A DNA stretch of 23,330 bases, from contig CAKQQY010000028.1 in NCBI GenBank assembly GCA_934271245.1, positions 1 through 23,330 of the forward strand. The letters are read 5' to 3'. The first letter of the stretch is position 1; every line of letters begins with the position of its first letter. Shown piece after piece: positions 6,074 to 13,698 of this stretch. Origin of the DNA: an uncultured Clostridia bacterium. Its GTDB lineage: Bacteria; Bacillota; Clostridia; Christensenellales; Borkfalkiaceae. Made by a program: the position numbers and the translations under genes. Below the pieces are notes generated by a model that saw nothing but the letters and a program-made list of their open reading frames with translations, had not been told where the DNA came from and did no database searches.

Positions 6074-6676
6074 ATGAGAAGAAAACTTGAAATGAAATTA
6101 GACGAAGTATATAATTTTACGGTAGATTATATCGATAGTTACGGTTTTCCCCCGTCTGTACGTGATATTTGCGCAATGTGCGATATCAGTTCTACCGCAA
6201 CTGCATATTCTTACCTTAAGAAATTAACCGAACGCGGACTGCTTAATAAATCACCCATGAAAAAACGAGCGATAAGCGTAGTTGGCAAACCACAATGCTC
6301 AGACGGTAAAAGCGTTCCTCTTATAGGCGCTATTCGGGCAGGAGCGCCCGTTTTTGCCGTTGAAAACTTTGAGGAATACATTCCCCTTCCCGAAGAATTT
6401 GGTAATAATCCAGATCGTTTTGCGCTAAGAGTTGTCGGGGAAAGCATGATTAACGCCGGTATTTACGACAAAGATATTATTATCGTAGAAAAAACAAGTT
6501 TTGCCGAAGACGGAGATATTGTCGTTGCACTCATCGATGACAGCGCAACGGTTAAAACATTTTATAAACGTGGCGGAAAAATAATTTTACACCCTGAAAA
6601 CGACACTATGAGCGATATGGTTTTCGATAACGTTTCTATTCTCGGAAAAGTTAAAGGTTTAATTAGAAAATTTTAA
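6074..6676 (+). CDS. lexA: LexA repressor, SOS regulator with self-cleaving peptidase domain
   Basis: LexA represses DNA-damage genes and cleaves itself when stimulated by RecA filaments. An N-terminal winged helix-turn-helix (about 8-68, with GFPPSVRDIC) is followed by the S24 peptidase domain. The cleavage site is A89-G90 (RAGAP) and the catalytic pair is S124 (GESM) and K161 (TVKTF). The 200-residue length is normal. Starting at 6074 puts PPSV at about the position it has in B. subtilis LexA; an ATG at 6092 would trim helix 1, so 6074 is preferred even though it is leaderless. It stands alone, followed by a terminator. Function is firm. Confidence 0.96.
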   Translation: MRRKLEMKLDEVYNFTVDYIDSYGFPPSVRDICAMCDISSTATAYSYLKKLTERGLLNKSPMKKRAISVVGKPQCSDGKSVPLIGAIRAGAPVFAVENFEEYIPLPEEFGNNPDRFALRVVGESMINAGIYDKDIIIVEKTSFAEDGDIVVALIDDSATVKTFYKRGGKIILHPENDTMSDMVFDNVSILGKVKGLIRKF

Positions 6677-6761
6677 ATAATATTTTTTTGCAATATTTTG
6701 AAATTGTTTTTACTTTTTGCGTAGTAGTGTTATGTTCATTTCAATAGTGTTTTGGTAGATT

Positions 6762-6795
6762 AAAACCCGTAGCCAAAATTCGGCTACGGGTTTTT
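6762..6795. terminator. Terminator between lexA and the GNAT gene
   Basis: AAAACCCGTAGCC (6762-6774) pairs with GGCTACGGGTTTT (6782-6794) around a 7-base loop, with TTTTT on the + strand for lexA. The minus-strand tail has four T residues, so it may also end the leftward galK-to-GNAT run. The 85 bp between lexA and this hairpin hold nothing I can identify. Confidence 0.88.
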
Positions 6796-6858
6796 GGAAT
6801 TTATTGATTTATTTGATTTTAAACACAAACATCAAACTTTACGCAATAAAAAAATTTA

Positions 6859-7296
6859 TTACACGTCTTTAATCATCTGGTCGTACTCTAAAAACGATAA
6901 ACCGTTTCTTTCATACATTTTAACCGCGCGTACGTTTTCTTTTTCTACTTCCAGTCGTAGTCTTTTAAAATCAAAGTTTTTTTCAACAAAGGAAATAAAT
7001 TCGCTGCCGAGACCCTTTCCGCGAAACTGTTCCTTAACGTAAAGTTCTTCTATCCACAAAACCAATCCCCCGGCTTCTCTCGAATATGATTTGTTTAACA
7101 ATCCGTATCCCGCTATTTCGGAATTATATTCAAAAATAAAACAATCTACATACGTATTATCGATTAAAACGTCGTTAAACGCCTTTTCGTGAAATTCTGT
7201 CGGCACCGATTGTATAACGGCGTCTGAATTATAGAAGTCAATTGACATATTGATAAAATCGTCATGATCGTTTTTAGATAGTTTTCTTATTGCCAT
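6859..7296 (-). CDS. GNAT family N-acetyltransferase
   Basis: A 145-residue acetyltransferase that would move an acetyl group from acetyl-CoA to an amine. The acetyl-CoA motif A is clear: Q90-FRGKGLG97 after a WIEELYV strand. Motif B follows with N121-VRAVKMYERNGL. No membrane segment or extra domain is present. It begins inside the 3' end of the MFS gene (23-bp overlap), so it is the last gene of the leftward group and probably translationally coupled to it. The substrate cannot be read from sequence; a RimI-like protein target or a small-molecule amine are both possible. Confidence 0.88.
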   Translation of the reverse strand: MAIRKLSKNDHDDFINMSIDFYNSDAVIQSVPTEFHEKAFNDVLIDNTYVDCFIFEYNSEIAGYGLLNKSYSREAGGLVLWIEELYVKEQFRGKGLGSEFISFVEKNFDFKRLRLEVEKENVRAVKMYERNGLSFLEYDQMIKDV

Positions 7297-8458
7297 TATA
7301 TACCCCTAATTTTTTCTTTAAAATAATTGTTGAAATTACAATAGAACAGAAAAGCAAAAGTACGTAATACGGAAAAATATTTACGTTTACGTACTGCGCA
7401 AGTAAACTGAAAATAAACGGAGCGGACATAACGCCTAAATTGCTTGCAGCCATTTGCGTTCCGACAACCGCAGGTGAATTGTCTTTACCATAATTTATCG
7501 GTGTTAAGTGCGTTAAATTCGGAAAAATAGGACCGATTCCGAACCCCAGACAAAACATTGCCACAAAAGCAAAATAATACGGTAACGGCAAAAACAAAAG
7601 CAATATACCGCTGCAAATCACTAAAAGCCCGATTCGTATTATATTCCACGGCGAAAGACGCGTAGAGATGAACCCGGCCGTCAAACGACCCGACGCGAGC
7701 CCCGCATAGTAACAAGTCAACCCTATTGCAGCAATATTTTCGCCCAAATTCAAACATTCAACCAAATACGTCGTACACCAGTTTCCGCAAGTAAATTCTA
7801 AACCGCAAGCAAAAAAGAATACAAACCAGCCTGTTTTCACGCCTTTTATTTTAACAACGTCTTTAATTTTTACTTTCTTTTCTTCTTCGGAGAATTCTTG
7901 AGTATCTCCGGACACCTTTTTCCATAGCGGAAGAGAAAACAAACATATAACCGCTATTACTAATTGAATAATAAAAACAACCCGATATCCGCCTCTCCAG
8001 CCCAAATCGGTGGACAACATAAACGACATGATAAAAGGACTTAAAGCCACGCCGACACCGTAAAAACAGTGAAGGAAATTCATGTGGGTTGCTTTATAAT
8101 GTAGCGCTACGTAATTATTTAAACCCGAATCAATACAACCTGCGCCAAGCCCCAAAGGTATAGAAAACAATATCATAAAGTAAATGTTTGGCGAAAAAGA
8201 AAAACCGAGTAGACCTAAAGCCGTCAAAAAAGTACTGAATGCAGTCACATTCCCCGTTTTAAATCTCGTAAGAATTTTATGACTGAATACGCTTGAACAA
8301 GTCGTACAGAGAGAAACTGTTATGCTTACAAAATTATTGTAAGTGTACGGAATTCCGAATTCCGTATAAATAGCGGGCCATGACGCGCCGAAAACGGAAT
8401 CGGGTATTCCGAGTCCGATAAAAGATATAAATATAACAAAAAGTAAAAGTAAAGCCAT
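7274..8458 (-). CDS. Major facilitator superfamily transporter
   Basis: A 394-residue permease with about 12 hydrophobic helices in two halves joined by a charged loop near residues 180-205 (SGDTQEFSEEEKKVKIKD). Features such as GLGAGCIDSGLNNYVALHY in the N-half and GFGIGPIFPNLTHLTP in the C-half resemble the FHS branch (fucose or glucose permease-like), so a sugar substrate is plausible. No sugar enzyme is directly adjacent, though galK and galM lie further upstream in the same run. It starts one base after the TGA of the second chromate transporter gene and overlaps the GNAT gene. MFS membership is firm; the substrate is a guess. Confidence 0.88.
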   Translation of the reverse strand: MALLLLFVIFISFIGLGIPDSVFGASWPAIYTEFGIPYTYNNFVSITVSLCTTCSSVFSHKILTRFKTGNVTAFSTFLTALGLLGFSFSPNIYFMILFSIPLGLGAGCIDSGLNNYVALHYKATHMNFLHCFYGVGVALSPFIMSFMLSTDLGWRGGYRVVFIIQLVIAVICLFSLPLWKKVSGDTQEFSEEEKKVKIKDVVKIKGVKTGWFVFFFACGLEFTCGNWCTTYLVECLNLGENIAAIGLTCYYAGLASGRLTAGFISTRLSPWNIIRIGLLVICSGILLLFLPLPYYFAFVAMFCLGFGIGPIFPNLTHLTPINYGKDNSPAVVGTQMAASNLGVMSAPFIFSLLAQYVNVNIFPYYVLLLFCSIVISTIILKKKLGVYNGNKKTI

Positions 8459-8459
8459 A

Positions 8460-9029
8460 TCAGATTAAACTGTAAAAAAGTATTCCGAGAACTGCAGAGA
8501 CCACAATAAGCAGAATCGCAGAAATATTTTTTCGCAATACTTTTTTTGAGAAAAGATAAATAAACGCAATTATGAGAAATATTATCGCCGCTTTCAGGTC
8601 AAACGAAAAATGGCTTTTTATGCTCGTGTAAGAAAAAACAACCGACACAAGCATTGTAATGCCTGTTACGAGTACCAAGGCGGTTACAACCGGGCGAATC
8701 CCCTTTAACACGCTTTTTACCCCGGCATATTTCATTAAATTCGTAAACAATGCGGCAACCGACAAAATAACGATAAACGCAGGCAAAACGACGCCGAAAG
8801 TCGCCAGAAGCGCTCCTAAAAAGCCGTATTGCGAAGCCCCGACGAACGTTGCCATATTTATAGCCAGGGGCCCAGGAGTGCTTTCCGAAACGGCAATAAA
8901 ATCCATCAACTGTTCCGAAGTAAGCCACCCGTTTGCCAGAACTTCTTCTTGTAACACCGATATCATTCCGTAGCCGCCACCAAAGGATATAGCGCCGATT
9001 TTTAAGAAAGAAAGGAAAAGTTGTATCAT
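8460..9029 (-). CDS. Chromate transporter (CHR family), short half 2
   Basis: A 189-residue membrane protein equal to one half of a full ChrA. Signature segments are FGGGYGM near 16-22, followed by a conserved Glu-rich loop, and ESTPGPLAIN near 49-58. Five to six hydrophobic helices are visible. It overlaps the preceding half-size gene by 4 bp (ATGA) with AAGGAG just before its ATG, so the two subunits are made together and probably pair in the membrane. CHR proteins are named for chromate efflux, but many homologues have no proven substrate; an oxyanion such as sulfate or chromate is inferred. Confidence 0.9.
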   Translation of the reverse strand: MIQLFLSFLKIGAISFGGGYGMISVLQEEVLANGWLTSEQLMDFIAVSESTPGPLAINMATFVGASQYGFLGALLATFGVVLPAFIVILSVAALFTNLMKYAGVKSVLKGIRPVVTALVLVTGITMLVSVVFSYTSIKSHFSFDLKAAIIFLIIAFIYLFSKKVLRKNISAILLIVVSAVLGILFYSLI

Positions 9030-9676
9030 AACGGTTTCTCCTTCTTTTCCGTGTCGGAGTTTGAAATTGTTATATCGGGAAGGTCGGTTTTGTCTTTTTT
9101 ATTCTTTCTTTTTAAAAACAACAACTTACCGAGATAAGTAAAAACTCCGACTGTTGCTCCTGCCAAAATCAGCCACACAGACGAGTAATTTACAGAAAAC
9201 AGGGAGAAAATAATCATTATGGCGGCGGTTACACCAAAAATAACGTAGTTAAAAATACTTCTATCGAGTTGCTTTAAAAATTTTAAACCTGCCGAAACAA
9301 TTAAAAATGCAACGCAGGATTGAATACCCTTAAACGCGTATTCGATAATCTTAAACGTTAGAAATTTTTCAAAAAAAAGCGAAACAATAAAAATTATGGC
9401 AAACGAAGGGAGGATAACCCCGACTGTTGCCATAAGCGAACCGATAAACCCGCAAGTTTTATAACCGACAAACGTTGCGCTGTTTACCGCAAGCGGTCCC
9501 GGCGAAGATTCGGCGATTGCTATTATATCCAGAAAATCGTCGGAAGAAATCCATTTTTTCTTCTCGACAAGTTCTCTTTCAATAACGGCAACCATTGCAT
9601 AACCCCCGCCGAAAGTGAAAAGACCGATTTTAAAAAAGGATAAAAATATTGATAAAATCCTTTTCATCTTATTCAT
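9026..9676 (-). CDS. Chromate transporter (CHR family), short half 1
   Basis: A 216-residue partner of the adjacent CHR gene. It carries FGGGYAM near 22-28 and ESSPGPLAVN near 56-65, then several hydrophobic helices and a basic C-terminal tail (KRKNKKDK). The two halves are recognisably related to each other, as expected for paired short CHR genes that arose by duplication. The start at 9676 lacks a clear Shine-Dalgarno, and an in-frame ATG at 9667 is an alternative. It lies 36 bp after galM with no obvious promoter or terminator between, so it may be read from galK. Confidence 0.9.
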   Translation of the reverse strand: MNKMKRILSIFLSFFKIGLFTFGGGYAMVAVIERELVEKKKWISSDDFLDIIAIAESSPGPLAVNSATFVGYKTCGFIGSLMATVGVILPSFAIIFIVSLFFEKFLTFKIIEYAFKGIQSCVAFLIVSAGLKFLKQLDRSIFNYVIFGVTAAIMIIFSLFSVNYSSVWLILAGATVGVFTYLGKLLFLKRKNKKDKTDLPDITISNSDTEKKEKPL

Positions 9677-9712
9677 AACTAAAACGTAACGTAATTCTTG
9701 CGGTGAAATACG

Positions 9713-10735
9713 TTAAAATTCAAACTCGTAAACGGTAGTACTCTTAAATACTTCGCCTTTTTTCAAGGTGGAAGAAGGATATTGTTTGCAGTTTACAGCA
9801 TTCGGGAAATTTTGAGTTTCCAAACAGAAGCCTTCACGTCTGTTATATGTATGACCTTTTTTGCCTTTTGCTCCGTCAAGGAAGTTTCCGACGTAAAGTT
9901 GAACGCCAGGTCTGTCGGTATAAGCGTTAAGTTTTATTCCCGTTATAGGGCTTTCCGCTGTAGCAAATTTTCTAAATCCTTTGCCGTTTAACACGTAGTT
10001 GATGTCATAACCGCCGCAGTCTTTAAGTATTTTGTTGTCGGCTTCGATATCCCTTGCTATAGTTTTAGGTGCATTAAAATCAAAAGGAGTATTTTTAATT
10101 TTCATAAATTCGCCGTGAGTAATAAGATTTTCGTCCGTAGGAGTAATTTCGTCTGCATCAAGGGTTAAAACGGTATTTAATATTGTGCCGTTCCCTTCGC
10201 CGCTAAGATTAAAATAAACGTGATTGGTGAGATTTGTTACCGTGTCGTCGTCCGCTTCTGCTTTATAATCTAAACGCAACCCCTTTTCCGTCAACGTATA
10301 GACAACCGAAACGGTAAGGTTTGCGGGAAAACCTTCTTCTCCGTCAGGGCTTAAACAGGAAACTTCAAGCGTATAATCGTTAATCGGATTTGCTTTCCAT
10401 ACTTTTTCGTTAAAACCGTGGAATCCGCCGTGGAGAGTAAATTCTCCTTTATTTTTCCCTATATGATATTCTTTGCCGTTAAGAACGAAACTACCGTTTT
10501 CAATTCTGTTTCCGACTCTTCCAATGATTGCGCCGAGATACCCTGCGTTTTTCATATATTCTTCAAGAGTATCGTATCCCAACACAACGTCGGTTATAAC
10601 GCCGTTTTTATCGGGAACCCTTATCGCACGAATTGTTCCGCCGTAAGTCAAAATATCGGCTTCGAGTTTACCGTTTTTTAAAGTGTACATCTGCACGGGC
10701 GTTCCGTTAGCGTTGCCAAATTCTTTACAAATCAT
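9713..10735 (-). CDS. galM: Aldose 1-epimerase (mutarotase)
   Basis: GalM interconverts alpha and beta anomers of galactose or glucose, feeding galactokinase. The 340 residues form the expected single beta-sandwich domain. Recognisable sites are GRVGNRIENG (72-81), LHGG (101-104), NLTNHVYFNLSG with catalytic H172 near 168-179, and GFCLETQNFPNAVN with catalytic E306. There is no signal peptide, so it is cytosolic. AAGGAG precedes the ATG and the gene lies 10 bp after purB. With galK upstream this forms a partial Leloir set; galT and galE are not in the window. Confidence 0.95.
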   Translation of the reverse strand: MICKEFGNANGTPVQMYTLKNGKLEADILTYGGTIRAIRVPDKNGVITDVVLGYDTLEEYMKNAGYLGAIIGRVGNRIENGSFVLNGKEYHIGKNKGEFTLHGGFHGFNEKVWKANPINDYTLEVSCLSPDGEEGFPANLTVSVVYTLTEKGLRLDYKAEADDDTVTNLTNHVYFNLSGEGNGTILNTVLTLDADEITPTDENLITHGEFMKIKNTPFDFNAPKTIARDIEADNKILKDCGGYDINYVLNGKGFRKFATAESPITGIKLNAYTDRPGVQLYVGNFLDGAKGKKGHTYNRREGFCLETQNFPNAVNCKQYPSSTLKKGEVFKSTTVYEFEF

Positions 10736-10745
10736 TTTTTTCTCC

Positions 10746-12179
10746 TTATACTTCTAAAATGCTTTTTTTATTTAAAAACTTTTCGTTTTCTTCTAAAATC
10801 GGATTTACTACGCTCTCGATAAATTCAATCGTTTGTTTCGGCGCTCTGCCTACAAAATTTTTCGGGTTTATCGATTCGTCGATCGAATCTTTTACGGAAG
10901 CGAAAAGCGCGTCCGATTTTATCAGTTCAATTAAATTGTTGGGTTGCCCCTTAATCTTTACGTTTTCTGCGGCTTGCATAGAAAGTTTTCTTATTTCTTC
11001 ATGCAACACTTGCCTGTCACCGCCTGCTTTTACCGCTTCCATTAAAATGTTTTCCGTAGCCATAAACGGCAACTCTTCGTTTACCCTTTTTTCAACTACT
11101 TTATCGTAAACGACAAGGTTTTCGGTAACGTTCATATATAAATTCAAAATTCCGTCGATTGCAAGAAAACTCTCCGCAATCGTTATACGCTTATTTGCAG
11201 AATCGTCTAACGTTCTTTCCATCCACTGTGTCGACGCGGTGATCGAAGCGTTAACGGGTAAAGATAACACGTATCGAGCCAAGGCGCAAATTCTTTCGCT
11301 TCTCATCGGATTCCTTTTATAAGCCATAGCGGAAGACCCGACCTGATTTTTTTCAAAAGGCTCTTCCATTTCTTTAAAACTTTGTAAAATACGTAAATCG
11401 TTTGCGAATTTATATGCGCTTTGCGCTATTTGCGAAAGAACCGATAAAACCTTATAATCAAACTTTCTCGGATAAGTTTGCCCCGTTACCGCAAACGCGT
11501 TTTTGTAACCTATTTTTGCAACGACGAGTTTTTCAAGTTGCTTTACTTTTTCATCGTTACCGTTAAACAATTCCAAAAAACTTGCCTGGGTACCGGTTGT
11601 GCCTTTTACACCGCGAAGCATAACGTTTTGTTTAAGGTATTCTAAATCCCTATAATCGGATACAAGATCCTGAATCCAAAGACATGCTCTTTTCCCAACC
11701 GTTGTAAGTTGAGCAGGTTGCAAATGAGTGTAACCTAACGACGGTAAATCGCTATATTTTAACGCAAATTTTTTAAGGTTGTTAATAATGTTTAAAAGTT
11801 TAACACGAACAATTTCCAAAGCGTCGTCAATTACGATTATTTCAGCATTATCAAGAACGAAACAACTCGTCGCCCCGAGATGAATTATTCCTGCAGCGGA
11901 TTTTGCCTGTTCTCCGTAAGCCTTGATATGAGCCATAACTTCGTGACGAATATCCTTTTCAATCTCTTTCGCTCTCTCGTAATTCACTTCGTTTTGATAT
12001 TTTTTTAATTCGTCGATTTGTTCGGTTGTTACATTTAATCCGAGTTCATGTTCACTTTCGGCAAGAGCAACCCACAATTTTCTCCATAATCTGTATTTTT
12101 TTTCGTCGGAAAAATTGTGTACCATTTCTTCTCGCGCGTAACGCGTTGTTAACGGATTTTCGTATACGTCGTATGCCAT
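10746..12179 (-). CDS. purB: Adenylosuccinate lyase
   Basis: PurB makes two fumarate-releasing steps in purine synthesis: SAICAR to AICAR, and adenylosuccinate to AMP. At 477 residues it belongs to the longer type, close in motif detail to animal ADSL, rather than the ~430-residue B. subtilis type. Visible are RHEVMAH (78-84), AAGIIHLGATSC, GYTHLQPAQLTTVGKR with catalytic H152, KGTTGTQASF, and the fumarase-superfamily signature GSSAMAYKRNPMRSER (281-296) whose flexible loop carries the catalytic serine. All are intact. It sits between galK and galM, with a TTATGT-N3-ACATAA dyad 20 bp upstream of its start. Function is firm; the placement is unusual. Confidence 0.96.
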   Translation of the reverse strand: MAYDVYENPLTTRYAREEMVHNFSDEKKYRLWRKLWVALAESEHELGLNVTTEQIDELKKYQNEVNYERAKEIEKDIRHEVMAHIKAYGEQAKSAAGIIHLGATSCFVLDNAEIIVIDDALEIVRVKLLNIINNLKKFALKYSDLPSLGYTHLQPAQLTTVGKRACLWIQDLVSDYRDLEYLKQNVMLRGVKGTTGTQASFLELFNGNDEKVKQLEKLVVAKIGYKNAFAVTGQTYPRKFDYKVLSVLSQIAQSAYKFANDLRILQSFKEMEEPFEKNQVGSSAMAYKRNPMRSERICALARYVLSLPVNASITASTQWMERTLDDSANKRITIAESFLAIDGILNLYMNVTENLVVYDKVVEKRVNEELPFMATENILMEAVKAGGDRQVLHEEIRKLSMQAAENVKIKGQPNNLIELIKSDALFASVKDSIDESINPKNFVGRAPKQTIEFIESVVNPILEENEKFLNKKSILEV

Positions 12180-12198
12180 ATTTTCTCTCCAAAAGCAA

Positions 12199-12213
12199 TT
12201 ATGTCTAACATAA
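12199..12213. promoter_or_regulatory. TTATGT-CTA-ACATAA dyad upstream of purB
   Basis: A perfect 6-bp inverted repeat with a 3-bp centre lies 20 bp before the purB ATG, in the 75-bp galK-purB gap. The same arms and spacing occur at 1848-1862 upstream of the PadR-membrane gene. No convincing promoter is seen beside it. It could be an operator, or an RNA stem masking the purB start. Confidence 0.35.
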
Positions 12214-12254
12214 ACATCGTAATAATCGTTATAAAATCACTAACAAAAATAATA

Positions 12255-13502
12255 TTAAAGAACAATCGTTCCCACCGAACGAACCTTCAAAGGAATAATA
12301 TCCTTTTTATCGTAATAACGACTCATATTATCGATAAAATATTGCAAGTTGTCGTTTTTAACTATGTTAAGAATCGTCCCGGCAAACCCGCCGCCGTGTA
12401 CCCTGTTCGCCCCATTTTTGATATACTTTGACGATATAGCAAGTCCTTTCGGTATGGGTTGTTCGCTACTTCCCGCAACGTAACAGTTTTGGAGTTTGTT
12501 AAGCGAACTTATACCGGACTTATTTATACAATCAAGAAACGTGTTAAAATCATTTTCATCGAGCGCCTTTTCGAGAGCATCCACCCTGTCGTTCTCTTCG
12601 TAGAAATGGAAAGCACGTAAAACCGCTCTATCGGAAAGTTTATCCTGAACGGAAGGTAATTTTTTAACAAATTCATCTTCGGTAAAATCGATAAGTTTTT
12701 CTCCGCCCATCGCTTTTGCAACCGAGAACATTTCGGAAGGTATAGCGGCGTATTCCCCAGTAAGATTCGCGTGACTTCCGCCGGTATTAACGAGAACGAG
12801 CGTATAATCTTTTAAATCGTTATGAATGTCGGTAACGCCTATTACGCCCTTTTCCTTAAAATCAAGTTTCTTCAATCCGCCGAACGCTATAGCGGTTTGG
12901 TCGAGTAAACCGCACGGTTTACCGAAGTATTCGTTCTCGGCAAATTGCGAAACAATCGCTTTTTCGCTTTCGGTAATCTTGCCGTCGTTATATAAAAAAT
13001 TAAGAACTTCCGCAATAAGCACTTCAAAAGACGCAGAACTCGATATTCCTGCGCCGCCTAAAACGTTACTCGTAACGCAAGCGATAAACCCGCCAACCTT
13101 ATAGCCTTTATTCTTAAGCCCTACCGCAACACCGCGAACCAAAGCCGCAGAAGTACCTTTCTCTTCACATTCGGCGCCGTTCAGATCGATAATCATATCG
13201 TCATATCCTTCAGATTTGACTTTGATAACGTCGCCGTCGCAAGGTAAAAACATACAAAGCGCGTCAAGACTTATCGCGCAAGAAACGACTTTGCCGCCGT
13301 TATGATCGGTATGATTACCGCAAACTTCTACCCTTCCGCTGGAAGACGCCACGTATGCGCTTTCAACGTTAAAACTGCTTTTAAATTTAGCAAAAAGGTC
13401 TTCATATCTTTTCTTCTGAAAGTCAATTGCTTCCCCATAAAGGCATGGAAATTTATCGTACAAAACGCTTACTTCCGAATAGGGTTTTTTAAGTGTACTC
13501 AT
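12255..13502 (-). CDS. galK: Galactokinase (GHMP kinase family), GNHTDH variant
   Basis: GalK phosphorylates galactose at C1 with ATP. The 415 residues contain the three GHMP motifs: the sugar-binding signature GRVEVCGNHTDHNGG (56-70), the ATP loop GGAGISSSAS (149-158) and HGGGFAGT (369-376). The catalytic base is D201 in GLLDQ and R57 is retained. The usual GEHTDY of galactokinases reads GNHTDH, so the Glu is replaced by Asn63 and the Tyr by His67. I recall this variant in other clostridial galactokinase-like proteins, so it marks a subgroup, possibly with altered substrate range. GGAG precedes the ATG, and a TTTACA/TATACT promoter lies upstream. It heads the leftward gene run with purB and galM. 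Confidence 0.9.
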   Translation of the reverse strand: MSTLKKPYSEVSVLYDKFPCLYGEAIDFQKKRYEDLFAKFKSSFNVESAYVASSSGRVEVCGNHTDHNGGKVVSCAISLDALCMFLPCDGDVIKVKSEGYDDMIIDLNGAECEEKGTSAALVRGVAVGLKNKGYKVGGFIACVTSNVLGGAGISSSASFEVLIAEVLNFLYNDGKITESEKAIVSQFAENEYFGKPCGLLDQTAIAFGGLKKLDFKEKGVIGVTDIHNDLKDYTLVLVNTGGSHANLTGEYAAIPSEMFSVAKAMGGEKLIDFTEDEFVKKLPSVQDKLSDRAVLRAFHFYEENDRVDALEKALDENDFNTFLDCINKSGISSLNKLQNCYVAGSSEQPIPKGLAISSKYIKNGANRVHGGGFAGTILNIVKNDNLQYFIDNMSRYYDKKDIIPLKVRSVGTIVL

Positions 13503-13535
13503 ATAATTCTCCGTAATTGAATTTTTCTAATTTTA

Positions 13536-13564
13536 AGTATAACACCTTTTTTTTGTTTTGTAAA
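13536..13564 (-). promoter_or_regulatory. galK promoter
   Basis: On the minus strand TTTACA (13564-13559) and TATACT (13541-13536) are separated by 17 bp. Transcription should start near 13529, leaving about 26 nt before the ATG at 13502. It is the only good promoter I see for the seven leftward genes. Confidence 0.7.
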
Positions 13565-13617
13565 TCCAAAAAACTTAATTTGGCGTTTTTTATTAACTTT
13601 AATATGTTCTATATCCC

Positions 13618-13646
13618 TTGACTTAAAGTGCTTAATATAATATAAT
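13618..13646 (+). promoter_or_regulatory. leuS promoter
   Basis: TTGACT (13618-13623) and TATAAT (13641-13646) are 17 bp apart. The start near 13653 gives a leader of about 46 nt with GGAGG at 13684-13688, ten bases before the ATG. That leader is too short for a T-box. Confidence 0.85.
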
Positions 13647-13698
13647 AAATAAATAGTAAAAATCTATAAAACGTTTACTTTTCGGAGGCAACCACTTT

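Noticed and set aside
12254..12255. Long open frames antisense to purB, galK, leuS, the ATPase and ispH-rpsA
   Set aside because: They lie opposite genes with full sets of conserved motifs, show low-complexity or Cys/Phe/Ser-rich translations and have no ribosome binding sites.
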